In this document: positions 21,425 through 32,630 of the stretch, in pieces
Position numbering within the stretch: the first letter of the stretch is position 1
Layout: every line of letters begins with the position of its first letter
Source: Chaetoderma sp. LZ-2023a
Taxonomy: Eukaryota; Mollusca; Caudofoveata; Chaetodermatida; Chaetodermatidae
NCBI GenBank assembly: GCA_034401795.1
Contig: CM067367.1
Coordinates: 30,982,337-31,046,336 of the forward strand
Direction of reading: 5' to 3'
DNA: 64,000 bases
The notes under the pieces: generated by a model
Seen by the model: the letters and a program-made list of their open reading frames with translations, nothing else
Told to the model about the DNA's origin: nothing
Databases searched by the model: none
Translations under genes and position numbers: made by a program

Positions 21425-22445
21425 AGTAGTAAGGCCGAGCGGTAGCCACCCACTTTGATTGGTCGAGAGCTTTGTGACGTCACACACCTTTCCCACCCCC
21501 ACTTCCATATATGGGCATGGAATGAATCTCATTTAAATATGCAAATGAAGTGACGTCACAAAGCTCTCGACCAATCAAATATGGGCGCCTACCGCTCGGC
21601 GTTGCTTAGTATTTTGGGGTAGGGGCAGCCCTGATGTATCTATCCCCACCTTTCCCGCCCATATACCTTCCACCATAAAAAAATCGATGGTTTTTGTAAA
21701 CTACAGCTTACCGACATTCTGGATAAAGTTTCCATTCGTAAAATCCAATCGATGTCTGAAAGATGAAAACATGAAATAGAATGTAACATGATATGATTAA
21801 GACTTTATTCAGTAAAAGATGTATAGTGAAATTCTGTGAAGTAGAATTATAGTTGAAGAGATATTCAGTAGTGAACTGATATAGCTCTAAACCATGAAGT
21901 GTTCACTCCGGGTTCTGATGCTCAAGTGATTTGAAAAAGTAAAGTCCTTATATACTAGGCTGAGCTGTCAATCAAAAATCATGCTTGAATTTGATTGGAC
22001 GAGCGGTAAGTGCCCCTGATGATTGGCTAAGGCAAAATGACCTACATTCATGCTTGAATTTGATTGGACCAGCGGTAGGCGCCCCTAACAATTGGCTAAG
22101 GAGAAATGAGGTGGAAAACTATGATTAATGATCTGGTGTGGATGCACTAAGAAACCTCAGTTGTACTTAAAAGTACACTCACACTCGTGAGTACAGAAAT
22201 GAGCGGGAAAGCTATGGATTGGTTAAGGAGAAATGAGCGGGAAAGCTATGGATTGGCTATGGGGAAATGAGCGGGAAATCTATGATTAATGCCCTAGAAT
22301 CATGTTTGAATTTGATTGGACGAGCAGTAGGTGCCCCTAATGATTGGCTAAGGAGAAATGACCTACATTCATGCTTGAATTTGACTGGAAGAGCGGTAGG
22401 CACCCCTAACGATTGGCTAGGGAGAAATGAGGGGGGAAAATTATG
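21425..22445 (+). repeat. Polinton left terminal inverted repeat
   Basis: Reverse complement matches 37040-38285 plus 45286-45501, the right copy being split by a 7-kb transposon. The outer ~175 bp is nearly palindromic (gattggtcgagagctttgtg and its mirror). The inner part holds repeated CCAAT-type and GAGCGGTAGGCGCCC motifs, then the segment about 21780-21960 that is almost the same at 37925-38160. Confidence 0.9.
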
Positions 22446-22722
22446 ATTACCGGTCTAACATGAGTAATATTTTGTAACGGAAAACTATAAAGAGGAATTT
22501 TTTTTGACAAAACATCTAAATCTACCTCAAAATATCTCAAAGTATTTCGAAGATAATTCAACTTCGTACCTTTTCACTGGACACTTCTTATTTTGCGGGT
22601 TGTTCTTCTCCTATTGATCTTTGGCGTGCAAGATATATTCGTGTGATAAAAGTACATGGCGAAAATGCGGTTGACATTAGACAGTTTAGTGGAATACAAG
22701 GTTATCCCATGATTATATTTAA
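22446..22722 (+). other. Polinton leader region
   Basis: AT-rich. No gene seen. Possible promoter region for the plus-strand genes, without a recognisable TATA box. Confidence 0.4.
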
Positions 22723-23028
22723 ATGCAGTGTTTTAAAAAGTTTTCTGATACGATTTTTACATTTGAAGAGGTCAAGCACGTAGCAAAGACGGTGTTGAAG
22801 AGTCTCACTACACCTACGAACTTGAACCTGGCTGTAAAGTTAACATCTCGTCGAAATATCCCTGTGGTTGACATTCTCCGAGAAGGAAAAATGGTTAATT
22901 GTATTTTCATCGAGAATGATTTTCATTTATCTTTAACTGAGACTGAACTTAAAATCACAATAATACCGTTTGTGAAAAAACTAAATAAGGCTTTTGAGCA
23001 CACATTTTGCACATATGCAAGTTATTGA
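22723..23028 (+). CDS. Polinton small hypothetical protein 1
   Basis: 101 residues, basic, Lys/Thr-rich, no recognised domain. It lies first inside the left terminal repeat, where Polintons often carry lineage-specific genes. Its end overlaps the next frame by about 20 bases, as in compact viral gene sets. A real gene is plausible from position only. Confidence 0.5.
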   Translation: MQCFKKFSDTIFTFEEVKHVAKTVLKSLTTPTNLNLAVKLTSRRNIPVVDILREGKMVNCIFIENDFHLSLTETELKITIIPFVKKLNKAFEHTFCTYASY

Positions 23029-23048
23029 ATAGCGTTTTAGGAATTAGA

Positions 23049-23408
23049 ATGTCAGTGGATCTTAACGAGTCTGCTGTGACTGGTGAGCCTGATGAGCATG
23101 GTGAGCAAATACAGGAGGAAATAATGATTCATGATACAATACTTCCTATGGACTGTGGTAGTGTAAGTAATACATCTGACGAAGTTGATACGCTATTTAC
23201 TGAGAATGGTAGCATACAACAGTCTGATTCCGTTATACCAGTTTGTAATTCGGTGAATAATGTGGGAGATGAACAACCCAACCCATTAAATACGGATTTA
23301 GATACCAAGTGCCCTTTATGTAAGGGGAGTGCTCTTTTCGAAAACGGTGAAGGTAATGTGTTCTGGCATTATTGCCCTGACAAAGAAGAGAAGGAGATTA
23401 TTGTATGA
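23049..23408 (+). CDS. Polinton small hypothetical protein 2 with zinc-ribbon-like C-terminus
   Basis: About 119 residues from MSVDLNESA. The N-terminal two thirds is acidic and low in hydrophobics (probably disordered); the C-terminus has CPLC and HYC about 20 residues apart, which could bind zinc. I know no named Polinton family for it. Its acidic N-terminus and zinc-like tail suggest a regulatory or nucleic-acid-associated protein, but this is inference. Confidence 0.5.
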   Translation: MSVDLNESAVTGEPDEHGEQIQEEIMIHDTILPMDCGSVSNTSDEVDTLFTENGSIQQSDSVIPVCNSVNNVGDEQPNPLNTDLDTKCPLCKGSALFENGEGNVFWHYCPDKEEKEIIV

Positions 23409-23982
23409 TCCTTTGCAAGTATTCTCTCTGATGAGATTTCAGTTCAGATTCGTAAGAACTGTTATGGCTGTACATATAACAGACCTAGTCAGCGAGAACA
23501 CAATGTTGTGGGATAACCTATAACTTCAGACCAATCGATTTCATTCAGGAGTATAGTGATTTAGCAATAGAAAATTTATCAGCCGATGTATTTTCATCTC
23601 ATTTCATTTTAAATCCAGACTTGTTTAGACAGAAAGATGGACTCTTTAGATGTTGTAATACCGATTGGTTGAGTGAAGTTATCGAAGAGACATATAAAAT
23701 CCGTGGGAGTACCTTATAATTTCACCATCTTGATTATTATATTAATTATTATATTAATTATTATATTAATTATTACACTGATTATTATTTTCATTTCACA
23801 TTGCTAATTGGCTCCTTTTTTGTTATATTACTGATTATATATTACTGATTTTGAATATTAATGATTATATATTACTGATTTTGAATATTAAAACAAGTAC
23901 ATATCCAACAATTGTCTTTATGATTATTTATTATAAGAAAGAGTTTCAAGGAAGAAGAAGAGAAGTAGTGGAGAGAAAGAAT
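23409..23982 (+). other. Polinton stretch with coding relic and AT-rich tandem repeats
   Basis: A further relic reads FIQEYSDLAIENL and RCCNTDWLSEVIEETYKI around 23540-23720, of unknown family. It is followed by repeated 'attaattattat' units at about 23735-23785 and a ~30-bp repeat (gattatatattactgatttt) at 23830-23890. Confidence 0.5.
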
Positions 23983-24601
23983 AATGCTCCAATTTACTCA
24001 TTCTGCAAATATAATACTTGCTGGTCCAACTCAGTCAGGGAAGACAGAGCTGGTTAAACAACTGATCAATAAAAAACATCTCCTATTCTATCCCTGTCCT
24101 ACCCGGGTAATTTGGTGTTATGGAGCTTGAAAGGACAAGTACATGTCACTTCAAAATGATGTTGAATTTCAAGAAGGCTTTAACTTCGACCTTGATCGAG
24201 TAACTCCTACACTCATTGTTATTGATGATTTAATGGAAAGTGTTGATGAACGAGTTACAAAACTTTTTACCAAGCGTTCTCACCATGAAAACTGTAGTGT
24301 TATTCATATCGTCCAAAATATATTCCACAAAGGTCGAAAACATAGGGATATCTCGATTAACTGTCAGTATCTCATACTCTTTAAGAACCCATGTGACATA
24401 TCAAGTATAAGTGTTCTTGCTAGACAGATGTTTCCAGGAAATGGAAATTTTTTACAAGAAGTTTATAAGGACGCAAATGAACTGCCCTTCTCATTTCTAC
24501 TTATAGACTTGAAACAGAACACCCCAGATACTCTAAGATTAAGAAGCAAGATTCTACCACACGAGACTTGTATTATTTATAGACAGAAGAAGAATGGGTA
24601 G
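23983..24601 (+). pseudogene. Polinton packaging ATPase (fossil)
   Basis: Walker A AGPTQSGKT lies near the N-terminus, and Walker B LIVIDDL about 70 residues later, followed by THRSHHENCSV-like sensor sequence (KRSHHENCSVIHIVQNIF). This is the FtsK/HerA-type genome-packaging ATPase shared by Polintons, adintoviruses and virophages. It sits upstream of the capsid genes as usual. Broken. Confidence 0.88.
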
Positions 24602-25560
24602 AAAGAATAAGATGAAATACAAGGCAATTTTACAAAAAATGGCGACGTCATCTCCATCTGTTAGGAGAATAATGATATGAAACGCTGATAAAGTGTTAAG
24701 TAAAGCCAGTTGTGAGTGTTGTCTGAACGTGCTACATGGTAACATTAAGTTCTCCAGCAAAAACCATAAAAATTAGCAAAATACAAGTCGGAGTTACAAC
24801 GTTTAAGTAATAAAAGACTAGGTCTTCAAAAGAGATGAAGCATTTTACAAAAAGGTGGATTCCTGGGAAGTCTTTTAGGTGCAATTCTTCCGACAATTGG
24901 AAAAATCTTTGGACTGGGTTAAAAACATGGAGTCAGTACAGAAGATGGCAGTTGTTCCTTTTGAACTACTTGACAGTCTACATACAGAGTCGAAAATAAA
25001 TCTAATGAATACCAATCCATATATACGTAAAGCTGTAGGTTTAGATGATGAAATTAGAAGAATCATGGCTAGAAATGATATTCAAGCATCATCAAAAGCA
25101 GATCTTTACTCAGAAGCACTTCAGAAATTTAGAATGTTCTATGAACAGTCAGGGATTGCTATGGGAAATCAACCAGTATCAGTTGATTATTCTACTCCAA
25201 ATTACAACACGTTATCAGGTGGAGATACTGGTTACAGTGTAAAAACAGGCATCTCAGATGAGGTTATTCTAGAGTCTTCACGTCTATTATCTAAAAGATC
25301 ATGTGATAAAGGGGAGTGATTATTTAAATTCCTTCAGAAAACCGGTGGGATTCAGGTTGATAAGAATAACCAGGTCTCAATTAATGGGGAATCTTTCCCA
25401 GGTAGCAACTTAGTCGATCTCATAGCACGCATGTCAAACTCAGGATATCAACCAGGTAAACATTCATCAAGAAGTTCTGATGATCGAGTGAATAGGGTAT
25501 TTAATGATTTTTTACGATCTGTAAATGTACCACATTAGGTGATTGGGAATGTAGAAAGTT
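24602..25560 (+). pseudogene. Polinton conserved unknown protein and short amphipathic peptide (fossil)
   Basis: The clearest frame (24879-25319) contains VVPFELLDSLHTESKINL, LDDEIRRIMARNDIQ and KADLYSEALQKFRMFY, which I recognise as a protein found between ATPase and integrase in many Polintons, function unknown. Just upstream, at about 24853-24920, another frame reads GGFLGSLLGAILPTIGKIF, a glycine-rich amphipathic helix like the melittin-like virion peptides described for adintoviruses. Broken. Confidence 0.6.
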
Positions 25561-25719
25561 GGAATGATATTCTAGACTAGAACATTGGACATAGAAGTCG
25601 AGCTCGAGAAAAACCTTCTCAAAGAAAGCTGGCAAGTCCCTCACCTGAACCACATACAAGACAAGTGAAATCAAAGCAATCCCCTAGAAAGCTTCGATCT
25701 AGAACTCGAAACTGCTATC

Positions 25720-26831
25720 ATGGTTAAATCTCTAACAAGGTCTACAATGCTAGATAGAAATATATCGAGAAAACTTTCTAAGAGATATTATAACACAAAA
25801 CATCCAGCTAGTTTTAGCGGCGTTGAAAAGATATTCAGGTCTTTTAAAGGGATGATTTCACGTGATCGAATTCAGGAATGGTTATCCAGTCAGAGAGTGT
25901 ACACTCTACACAAACCAGAGAGTGAGATTTGAACGTGACAGAATTAAAGTGTCAGTCGTTGATCAACTCTGGCAAATGGATCTCAGTAACATGGTTTCAC
26001 CCAGTAAAGAAAATGACAATACAAGATACTTGCTTTTTGTCATCAATGTTTTTTCAAAATTTCTATGGGTTATACCTTTAACTTCGAAGACAGGGAATTC
26101 TATTATCAATGGAGTTAAATCACTATCTATTTCAACCAAAAGACACCCAAGATCAGTAGAAACAGATAAAGGTGGTGAATTTGTAAACTCTGGCCTTAAA
26201 TCACATCTAAAAGAAAATGGAATTCACTTCTACACTTCTCAGAATGAGACTCATGCAGCAGTAGTGGAGAGGGTACAGAGAACAATAAAAATAAGATCTG
26301 GCGTATATCACATATAAAGGGAATTTACGTTATAGTGATGTTTTACCTGATATAGTTAAAGGTTACAATGAATCATATCACAGCAGTATAAAAATGAAAC
26401 CTATTAACGCCACAAGACGAGCTGAGTTTCGGATATGGCGAAATTTATTCAGAGAAAATAAGTCTGAGAGAAAGAGGAAAATAAAAGTCTTTAAACAGGG
26501 AGAGAAAGTTAGAATTTCAGAATTAAAAACACCTTTTGAAAAAGGCTTTCAACCAGCATGGTCTGAAAAAATTTTCTATATAAAAGAGAAAGCACCTTTA
26601 AGGGCTAATAGTTATACACTAATCGATTACGATAATGATCCGATAATTGGTACGTTTTACTCTGAAGAACTTCAAAAAGTTCAAAGTGAAAATGGTGAGA
26701 ACCCTCTATACATGATAGAGAAAATTATTAAGACTAAACGAGAGAAAGGGAAGAAACAAAATTTTGTCAAATGGTTGGGATTCCCTAATAAGTTTAACTC
26801 ATGGGTGACTGAACTTCATAACACAAAGTAA
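25720..26831 (+). pseudogene. Polinton retroviral-type integrase with chromodomain (fossil)
   Basis: Core motifs: QLWQMDLSNM (first Asp), VETDKGGEFVNSGL (second Asp) and the AVVERVQRTIK Glu, giving the DDE triad of the rve superfamily. A C-terminal SH3-like basic part is followed by a chromodomain-like end (YMIEKIIKTKREKGKKQN, KWLGFPNKFNSW). Integrases of this kind make the 6-bp staggered insertions of Polintons, matching the ATCTAC duplication here. Broken in a small number of places. Confidence 0.9.
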
Positions 26832-27100
26832 TGAAAATGAATGATAATCAGTCTGTTAGAGGTACTAGACTCTGGAATATATGTGGCGAGAAAGTACCAA
26901 GGGAAGAAATTATGTACATAGCACAGGTGGGGCTAAGTTACATTGTCATCATTACATGTATATTAAACCTCAGTTTACATAATGAGGATAAAAGAATTAG
27001 GATCTCACTATGTTCAGAGTGTCTAGGATATATTTTACCTGCCCCTACTATCAGAGCCATTAAAAGAGTTTCAGTTACAGCAGCTATAACACCCGTTTGA
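26831..27100 (+). CDS. Polinton small protein with one predicted membrane segment
   Basis: 89 residues. A hydrophobic stretch (VGLSYIVIITCILNLSL) is flanked by charged residues, and two cysteines (CSEC) follow. It begins at the end of the integrase frame and stops seven bases before the minor capsid Met, the tight spacing seen in this element. Its role is unknown; a membrane protein is possible. No homologue is recognised by eye. Confidence 0.5.
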   Translation: MKMNDNQSVRGTRLWNICGEKVPREEIMYIAQVGLSYIVIITCILNLSLHNEDKRIRISLCSECLGYILPAPTIRAIKRVSVTAAITPV

Positions 27101-27107
27101 AAGAAAA

Positions 27108-27900
27108 ATGGAGAGTAACCATTTCTACATTACACTACCAAGTAATTCATCTATGAATAACTTTCCTGACAACTCAGTTGCCAAGTTTACTACAAAACAT
27201 CATATGCACTTGGATTTATCAGGTTCATGGGAAGTGGGTTTAGTTGGAATTCAGTACCCAAGATCATGGTTAACCCTTGAAACGGATGCTTACGTGAGAT
27301 TTACTTCACCAGGTAACAAAACAGGAAGATTTCTCACAGTACGAAAAGGGATTTACACAATTAAAGAACTCGTTAATCAGCTTAAGCGGGATGTGAAAGT
27401 ACAGCTTAGTGAATTTGTTGAAAACATTCAACTCATGTACAATGAAGAGAAAGGTTTTAGAATTTCTTTAATGATCGGACCTGGATATTCAGTTAAGTTT
27501 GATCACCAATTAGCTCAGTTGTTCGGATTCAAGATGAAAGCAATGAATAGTACAAAACTGCGAAGTCTTTTGGTTATTCTGGGGAATCAACTACTAGAGT
27601 ATTACTTTTTATTTATTCCAACATCATTCAACCAAATATTATTGGTGACACCATAGCGTCCCTCTTACGGGTCTTACCACTAGTGAAGAAATCTGCTTTA
27701 ATAGAGCGCGAGTTTGTAAACGTACATTATCTTCCTGTTGCCAAAACATCAGCCGACACTATTAAAATCAAGCTAAACAATTCATATGGGAAGCTTATTC
27801 CATTTGAGAGTGGTAAATCAGTCACAAAACTTCATTTTAGAAAAATTAAAAGTTAGTTTTACTTTAACCGTTGAATCGTCAACATCAGAAAAAGAGCAGC
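27108..27900 (+). pseudogene. Polinton minor capsid (penton-like) protein (fossil)
   Basis: The N-terminus FYITLPSNSSMNNFPDNSVA, then LDLSGSWEVGLVGIQYPRSW, is the signature opening of the Polinton penton-type minor capsid protein (single jelly-roll). It lies upstream of the major capsid gene as in other Polintons. The 3' part is decayed. Broken. Confidence 0.85.
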
Positions 27901-27989
27901 TAGAATGAGACCCATCTATAAACCTGATAAAATGGCGTTACATAACTATTACGTAACCCAAGCTGGATGAGGGATACCGGTTTTCGTGG

Positions 27990-28268
27990 GTGGTCATCAT
28001 CAGAGGTCATGGGCTAGGTAACATTTTTGGGAGTTTAATGCGATCCGCTATACCACTGTTAGGAAAGGTGGGAAGGAGTATAGGTAAACAGGTGTTATCA
28101 GCAGGTGTTGGTTTACCCAGTGATGTATTAGCAGGAAAAGATTTTAAATCTTCTGCTAAGTCAAGAGCATTATCAGCTGGAAAAGCCTCAATTCCTGAAA
28201 CAATTACAGGACTACGCGATCGACTAGGTGTCGGAAGAGCAGTTAAAAAGACAAAGTCTCGAAGATAG
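27990..28268 (+). CDS. Polinton basic amphipathic protein, adenovirus pX/pVI-like
   Basis: About 92 residues, or about 78 from the internal Met at 28038. It starts with a Gly-rich amphipathic segment (GLGNIFGSLMRSAIPLLGKV) and ends in a basic tail (AVKKTKSRR). This composition and its position between minor and major capsid genes match the pX/pVI-like or melittin-like virion proteins proposed for Polintons and adintoviruses, which associate with DNA or perturb membranes. Homology is inferred from features, not demonstrated. Confidence 0.6.
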   Translation: MVIIRGHGLGNIFGSLMRSAIPLLGKVGRSIGKQVLSAGVGLPSDVLAGKDFKSSAKSRALSAGKASIPETITGLRDRLGVGRAVKKTKSRR

Positions 28269-28360
28269 AGCATCAAACCGCTGAAAAGATCGAATAAACA
28301 CGGATGTGCTAAAAGAGTCAGAAGGAATACAGTAACAGGTGGAGCTGATATTTTCTCATA

Positions 28361-29664
28361 ATGGATTCTAGAGCTTGTCTTTGCACAAAATCAGAACTCG
28401 ACTTGTTTACTGTTAAACCTGTTTTAGCTACTAGGGCAGAGGGTTCTTGGCAGCTTTACCAGCAAGTGAATACCATCTCAAGCTCTAACTCAGTCCCATT
28501 AGATTTTTTTATCTCAGGGAATGGACAAGATTATTTAGATTTATCTCAGAGTTACCTTACTGTAAAAGTCAGAGTATGGAAAGTTGAGGATGGACATGAG
28601 TGTGATGTTACTGAGGGGGATCAGGTTGCCCCTGTGAATTTACTAATTAATTGATTATTTTCACAAGTAGAGATCTTTTTAAATGATCAGCGTATATCGG
28701 ATGCACATGATACCTATCCATTCAGAGCTTTTATTCAGACGATTTTCTCATACTCGTCTGATGCATTGTAATCTCAATTATCTGGAACCTTATGGGCAAT
28801 AGACATGGCAGGTCAGCATGATTCTCTGACAGAAGCAAATGTGGGTTTTACTGAACGGAAGAAAAGATGTGCTAATAGTAAAACAATTGAATTAGCAGGG
28901 AGAATACACTCTGATATATTTATCCAAGATCTGTATATACCTAATGGGGTCTCGTTAAGACTCAGACTACAAAGAAGTAGTGACGAGTTTGTTCTCATGA
29001 AAGCTGGGGATAAGGAGTTTAAAGTGGTGATTGATGACGCCACATTCTGTGTTAGAAAAGTTAGACCAACACCAAAGTTGCTAACTGCACATGCTGAGGC
29101 ATTATTGAAGACACCCACAAAATACCCAATTAAAAGGGTTATAGTGAAACGTTTCACAATTCCTGCAACATCATTATCGTTTAATGCTGATAATACACTA
29201 ATTGGACCTCTACTTACTCGTTGTCTTGTCGGGATCATTAGCAATGCTGCCTATAATGGTGACTATTAAAAAACCCATATGCCTTCAATCATAATGACAT
29301 TTCATACGCTGCTTGTTATTTAAATGGTAATCAAGTTTCATCAGAGGCATTAACCCCCGACTTCAGCACAGGAGATTATATAAGATCATACCTGACATTA
29401 TTTGATGGTGCTGGATTGTTATTCAGTGATACTGGACCACCGATTAATATTACAGAAAACGCAAAAGGCTATTGTTTCTTTGGTCAAGACTTCACAGCTG
29501 ACTTAACAGCTGGAGAACATACATATCCAACAAAACAGGGGAATCTACGTCTACAGTTCAACTTTAAAACAGCATTACCCGACACTATGAATGTAATTTT
29601 ATATGCTGAATATGATAATCTGATTGAAATAGATTATGCAAGAAACGTAACAATTGATTATTAA
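28361..29664 (+). pseudogene. Polinton major capsid protein, hexon-like (fossil)
   Basis: The N-terminus SELDLFTVKPVLATRAEGSW and PLDFFISGNGQDYLDLSQSY, the middle VGFTERKKRCANSKTIELAG and LYIPNGVSLRLRLQRSSDEF, and the C-terminus DFTADLTAGEHTYPTKQGNL-like sequence are typical of the Polinton double jelly-roll capsid protein. It follows the minor capsid and precedes the protease. Broken in several places. Confidence 0.9.
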
Positions 29665-30033
29665 TTGAAGAGAGAGAGAGAAATGCTGTACACATCAGAT
29701 TTATGTTTTCTACTAGCTAAAGACAAAGCTGCAAGAACAGTGTTCCGTGGAGTGTATGCTAAGGACAGAATTCCGAAAAGGGTTAAAAGACCCGGTTTCT
29801 TAATCATTAATACAGAAAAACATTCACACTCTGGTGAGCATTGGGTTGCCATCTTCCTACAGGACAGATCGAGAAAAGTTACAAATGAATTCTTCGACTC
29901 GTTCGGGCGACCAACTTGGGGAGAACTTGTAACAGCCACTGTACATAAGAATTGTCTTTATAATGACGGGATTGTCCAGGACATATTCTCGACAAAGTGT
30001 GGTGAATTCTGCATATTTTATATTATACACTGA
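29665..30033 (+). pseudogene. Polinton adenain-like cysteine protease (fossil)
   Basis: Catalytic landmarks of the Ulp1/adenain fold are present: GEHWVAIFL (His), FFDSFGRPTWGE (Asp) and CGEFCIFY (Cys). In Polintons this enzyme matures capsid proteins. An AATAAA lies at about 30127, a possible end of the plus-strand transcript. The coding region is short for the family, and the element as a whole is decayed. Confidence 0.85.
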
Positions 30034-30479
30034 TCGAGAGGCATTTCATTTAAAAACATATTAAAGATGTTAAAAAATACTGAGCTCAATGATGAAATTG
30101 TAGTGGAATGTTAAAAAAATCTCTTCAATAAAAAGTAATCATTCTTGTAAAAATATGAATCCGTTTTCCGACTTTTCAATACATCTCACCATAAGGAAGA
30201 TAATCCCACCCACCTATATATCATAACGGAGTTCTCTCCCGTGTATGTAATTCCCGTACCCAGCTAATATAATCTGTCAGGTTACAGCGCTCCTAGCATG
30301 TCTGACGGGTTTCAGTATATCGACTCTCTATCTTAGCTCACTAAAGTCACTGTTTGAATGAGAGCAGTATTTGTACGCTTTACTTGGTTAAAGAATCAAC
30401 AACTCATGCTAGCTATGAGTGATAGCGATAACTGGCATATTTCTGCCATACAGCTTCTCTTGCCTATTAACTGTACAAG
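30034..30479 (+). other. Polinton region between protease and repeat insertions
   Basis: AT-rich. Contains AATAAA at about 30127. A small frame at 30358-30570 runs into a palindromic repeat and is not credible. Confidence 0.4.
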
Positions 30480-30680
30480 TGTTGAGGGTTTTTTGCAGAT
30501 GACATATTTCAATGGTTATATCTCTGGACACATTGAATATTTTGAAAATAATTTGACTGATAGTTGTTGACGGCTAAGCCAGCAACAACTTTCAATCAAA
30601 TTGTTTTCAAAATATTCAGCAGGTGAAAAGTTATTATCCATTGAAATAATTGTCTGTTGGTTTGTAGAAGTGAGACAGTT
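30480..30680 (+). repeat. Palindromic repeat, TTGTTG subfamily (copy 1)
   Basis: 'tatctctggacacattgaat' leads to 'tttgaaaataatttgactga', a small loop (ggctaagcc), and the mirror 'tcaatcaaattgttttcaaa'. It then runs on as 'tccattgaaataattgtctg'. A second copy, about 185 bp and in the same orientation, is at 33125-33320. Confidence 0.85.
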
Positions 30681-30971
30681 AAAAATGGTCCAGTTGAGTG
30701 GGGAGTGGTGGGAGTAATAGATGATAGAGCAAAAAAATCAGAGTAACTGATATAACTCTATTGGTACTGGCTCTCTATAATACTACAATTAGCAGATCCA
30801 TTACGATAATGACAAGTTTATTAAAGCCAAAATGCGGAAAATCACTATTATCACACTAGAAAATTCTCCCTCTCCTAATAGAGATTTTCAGCTAAACTTT
30901 AATAAACTTTAAATTATCAAAGACTCTTTAGCTGGAAAGGGTGTTGAACTTTAAATGGGAAGTGAAATATA
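30681..30971. other. Polinton stretch before the Tc1-like element
   Basis: AT-rich; no gene or repeat recognised. Confidence 0.4.
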
Positions 30972-32628
30972 CACCTGTGCAAAAGTTAAGCACCACCCTA
31001 TTTTTACGCACATGCGTGGGTATATTCATGTGCTATGAAGAAAGCAATAGCATAAACATTTATGTACCCATCCATCTTAGTGCAAGAGGTAATAATGCAA
31101 CTAGAGGAATGCTGATTATGATGGTGGGGAAACACTGTATGTTTTTGTTTGAACTTGAAAACGAGGCCTGAATATGGTTACGTTGACACAACTGACAACT
31201 ATTGCCCTACAGTTGACACACGTGGCTAGATTGTCATTAATGGTGTCTGAAAACGAAGTTTAACATCTGTGCACGAGTTTGAGACTGTCATTATTAATAC
31301 CGGGTATATCCACCTTGTGCCTGGATGACGGCCTGGACACGACGTCTCATGCTGGTCACCAACCGACTGATACGCCATTGTGGTATTCGTTGCCATTCAA
31401 GATGGAGTGCGTCTGTTAATTCCTGTAGGTTCTGCACAGGAGGATCCCTCCTTCTCACCATGTTTCCCAGAATGTCCCAGATATGCTCAATAGGGTTCAT
31501 GTCAGGGCTCCTTGCTGGCCATGGTAGGGTTTCGATGGCATTCTGGCGGAGGTATTCATGCACAGCTCTAGCACGATGTGGTCGGGCGTTGTCATCCATG
31601 AATATAGGGTGGGTTCCAGGTGCATGATTTACAAAATGAGGGACCACAACTCTATCCAGTATGGAATCTTGATATCTTTGTCCATTTAGTGTTCCAGGTA
31701 CAGTCAACAGATCCAGCTTACAATCAAATGAGATGCACCCCCATATCATAACGGAACCTCCACCAAATGGAACCTCTTCCATGATGTTACGTTGGTCGTA
31801 CGCCGTGCGTCTGGACCTCCATACACGAGTTAGACCATCTGTGGCATGAAGCAGGAACCGACTTTCATCGGACCAGTGTACCCGTCTCCAGGATCTCATG
31901 TTCCAGTGTCTTCTTTCGTTGCACCACCTCAGACGCTCCTCTTTGTGGTGTGCAGTGAGGAGAGGACGTCTGACAGGTCTCCTAGCTTTCATGCCAGCAG
32001 CATACAGTCTCCTTTTGACGGTAGACATTGACACTCTATTGCGCGTTTCCCATTGCTGGCTGAGCACTCTGCTGTTGGTGAATGGAGATCTCCTAACAAG
32101 GCGTACTAGGGCTCGATCATCACGGGCAGTAGTCTTCTTCGGTCTTCCAGATCTAGGCCTGTCCTTCACCTCGTTAGTTTGCCCATGTTTTGCAATCAAA
32201 CGACTGATTACAGTATGGTTAATGTTCAGCTGTCTGCCAATCTCTCTGCATGACATACCAGTGGTATGCATGCCTATGATTTGCCATTTCACACGATCAC
32301 TTAAACTTCGTCTTGCCATAGCGGTTCACAATCAAGAGCTAATTCTCTCTGTACAAATAAACCACGGTCATGAACACAAAATTCCTAATCTTGTCGCCTA
32401 AATCTGTATGTAATGTTCTACACCTCAAACTGGACTTTTACATAACTGAACACGTGTGCTGTTTCCCGCCACGCACGGACATCAAGCGGCGTGAAGTCAT
32501 GCATGCATGTGCATTTCGTACTTGGAATTATGTCAGCTAACGCGGGGACAAAAAGTATGGCAGCCTAGTTGTACCATCATGTTTCTACGTTCTATTGTTT
32601 TTGCTGGTGCTTAACTTTTGCACAGGTG
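30972..32628 (-). mobile_element. Tc1-like DNA transposon, appears intact
   Basis: Inverted ends cacctgtgcaaaagttaagc / gcttaacttttgcacaggtg, about 25 bp, are flanked by TA on both sides (30970-30971 and 32629-32630). It encodes one full-length transposase on the minus strand. It sits inside the Polinton, between the protease and the polymerase remnant, so it is younger than the Polinton. At 1.66 kb it has the normal size for an autonomous Tc1/mariner element. Confidence 0.95.
31294..32319 (-). CDS. Tc1-like transposase, DD34E
   Basis: 341 residues, uninterrupted. N-terminal paired helix-turn-helix (CREIGRQLNINHTVISRLI and the MSTVKRRLYAAGM helix) with an RSGRPKK AT-hook-like link at 56-62. 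Catalytic triad: Asp151 (HWSDESRF), Asp243 (FMDDNARPH) and Glu278 (NPIEHIWD), 34 residues apart, as in Tc1 enzymes. It binds the inverted ends and cuts and pastes the element at TA. No disabling change is seen, so this copy or a close relative may have been active recently. Confidence 0.95.
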   Translation of the reverse strand: MARRSLSDRVKWQIIGMHTTGMSCREIGRQLNINHTVISRLIAKHGQTNEVKDRPRSGRPKKTTARDDRALVRLVRRSPFTNSRVLSQQWETRNRVSMSTVKRRLYAAGMKARRPVRRPLLTAHHKEERLRWCNERRHWNMRSWRRVHWSDESRFLLHATDGLTRVWRSRRTAYDQRNIMEEVPFGGGSVMIWGCISFDCKLDLLTVPGTLNGQRYQDSILDRVVVPHFVNHAPGTHPIFMDDNARPHRARAVHEYLRQNAIETLPWPARSPDMNPIEHIWDILGNMVRRRDPPVQNLQELTDALHLEWQRIPQWRISRLVTSMRRRVQAVIQAQGGYTRY

Positions 32629-32630
32629 TA

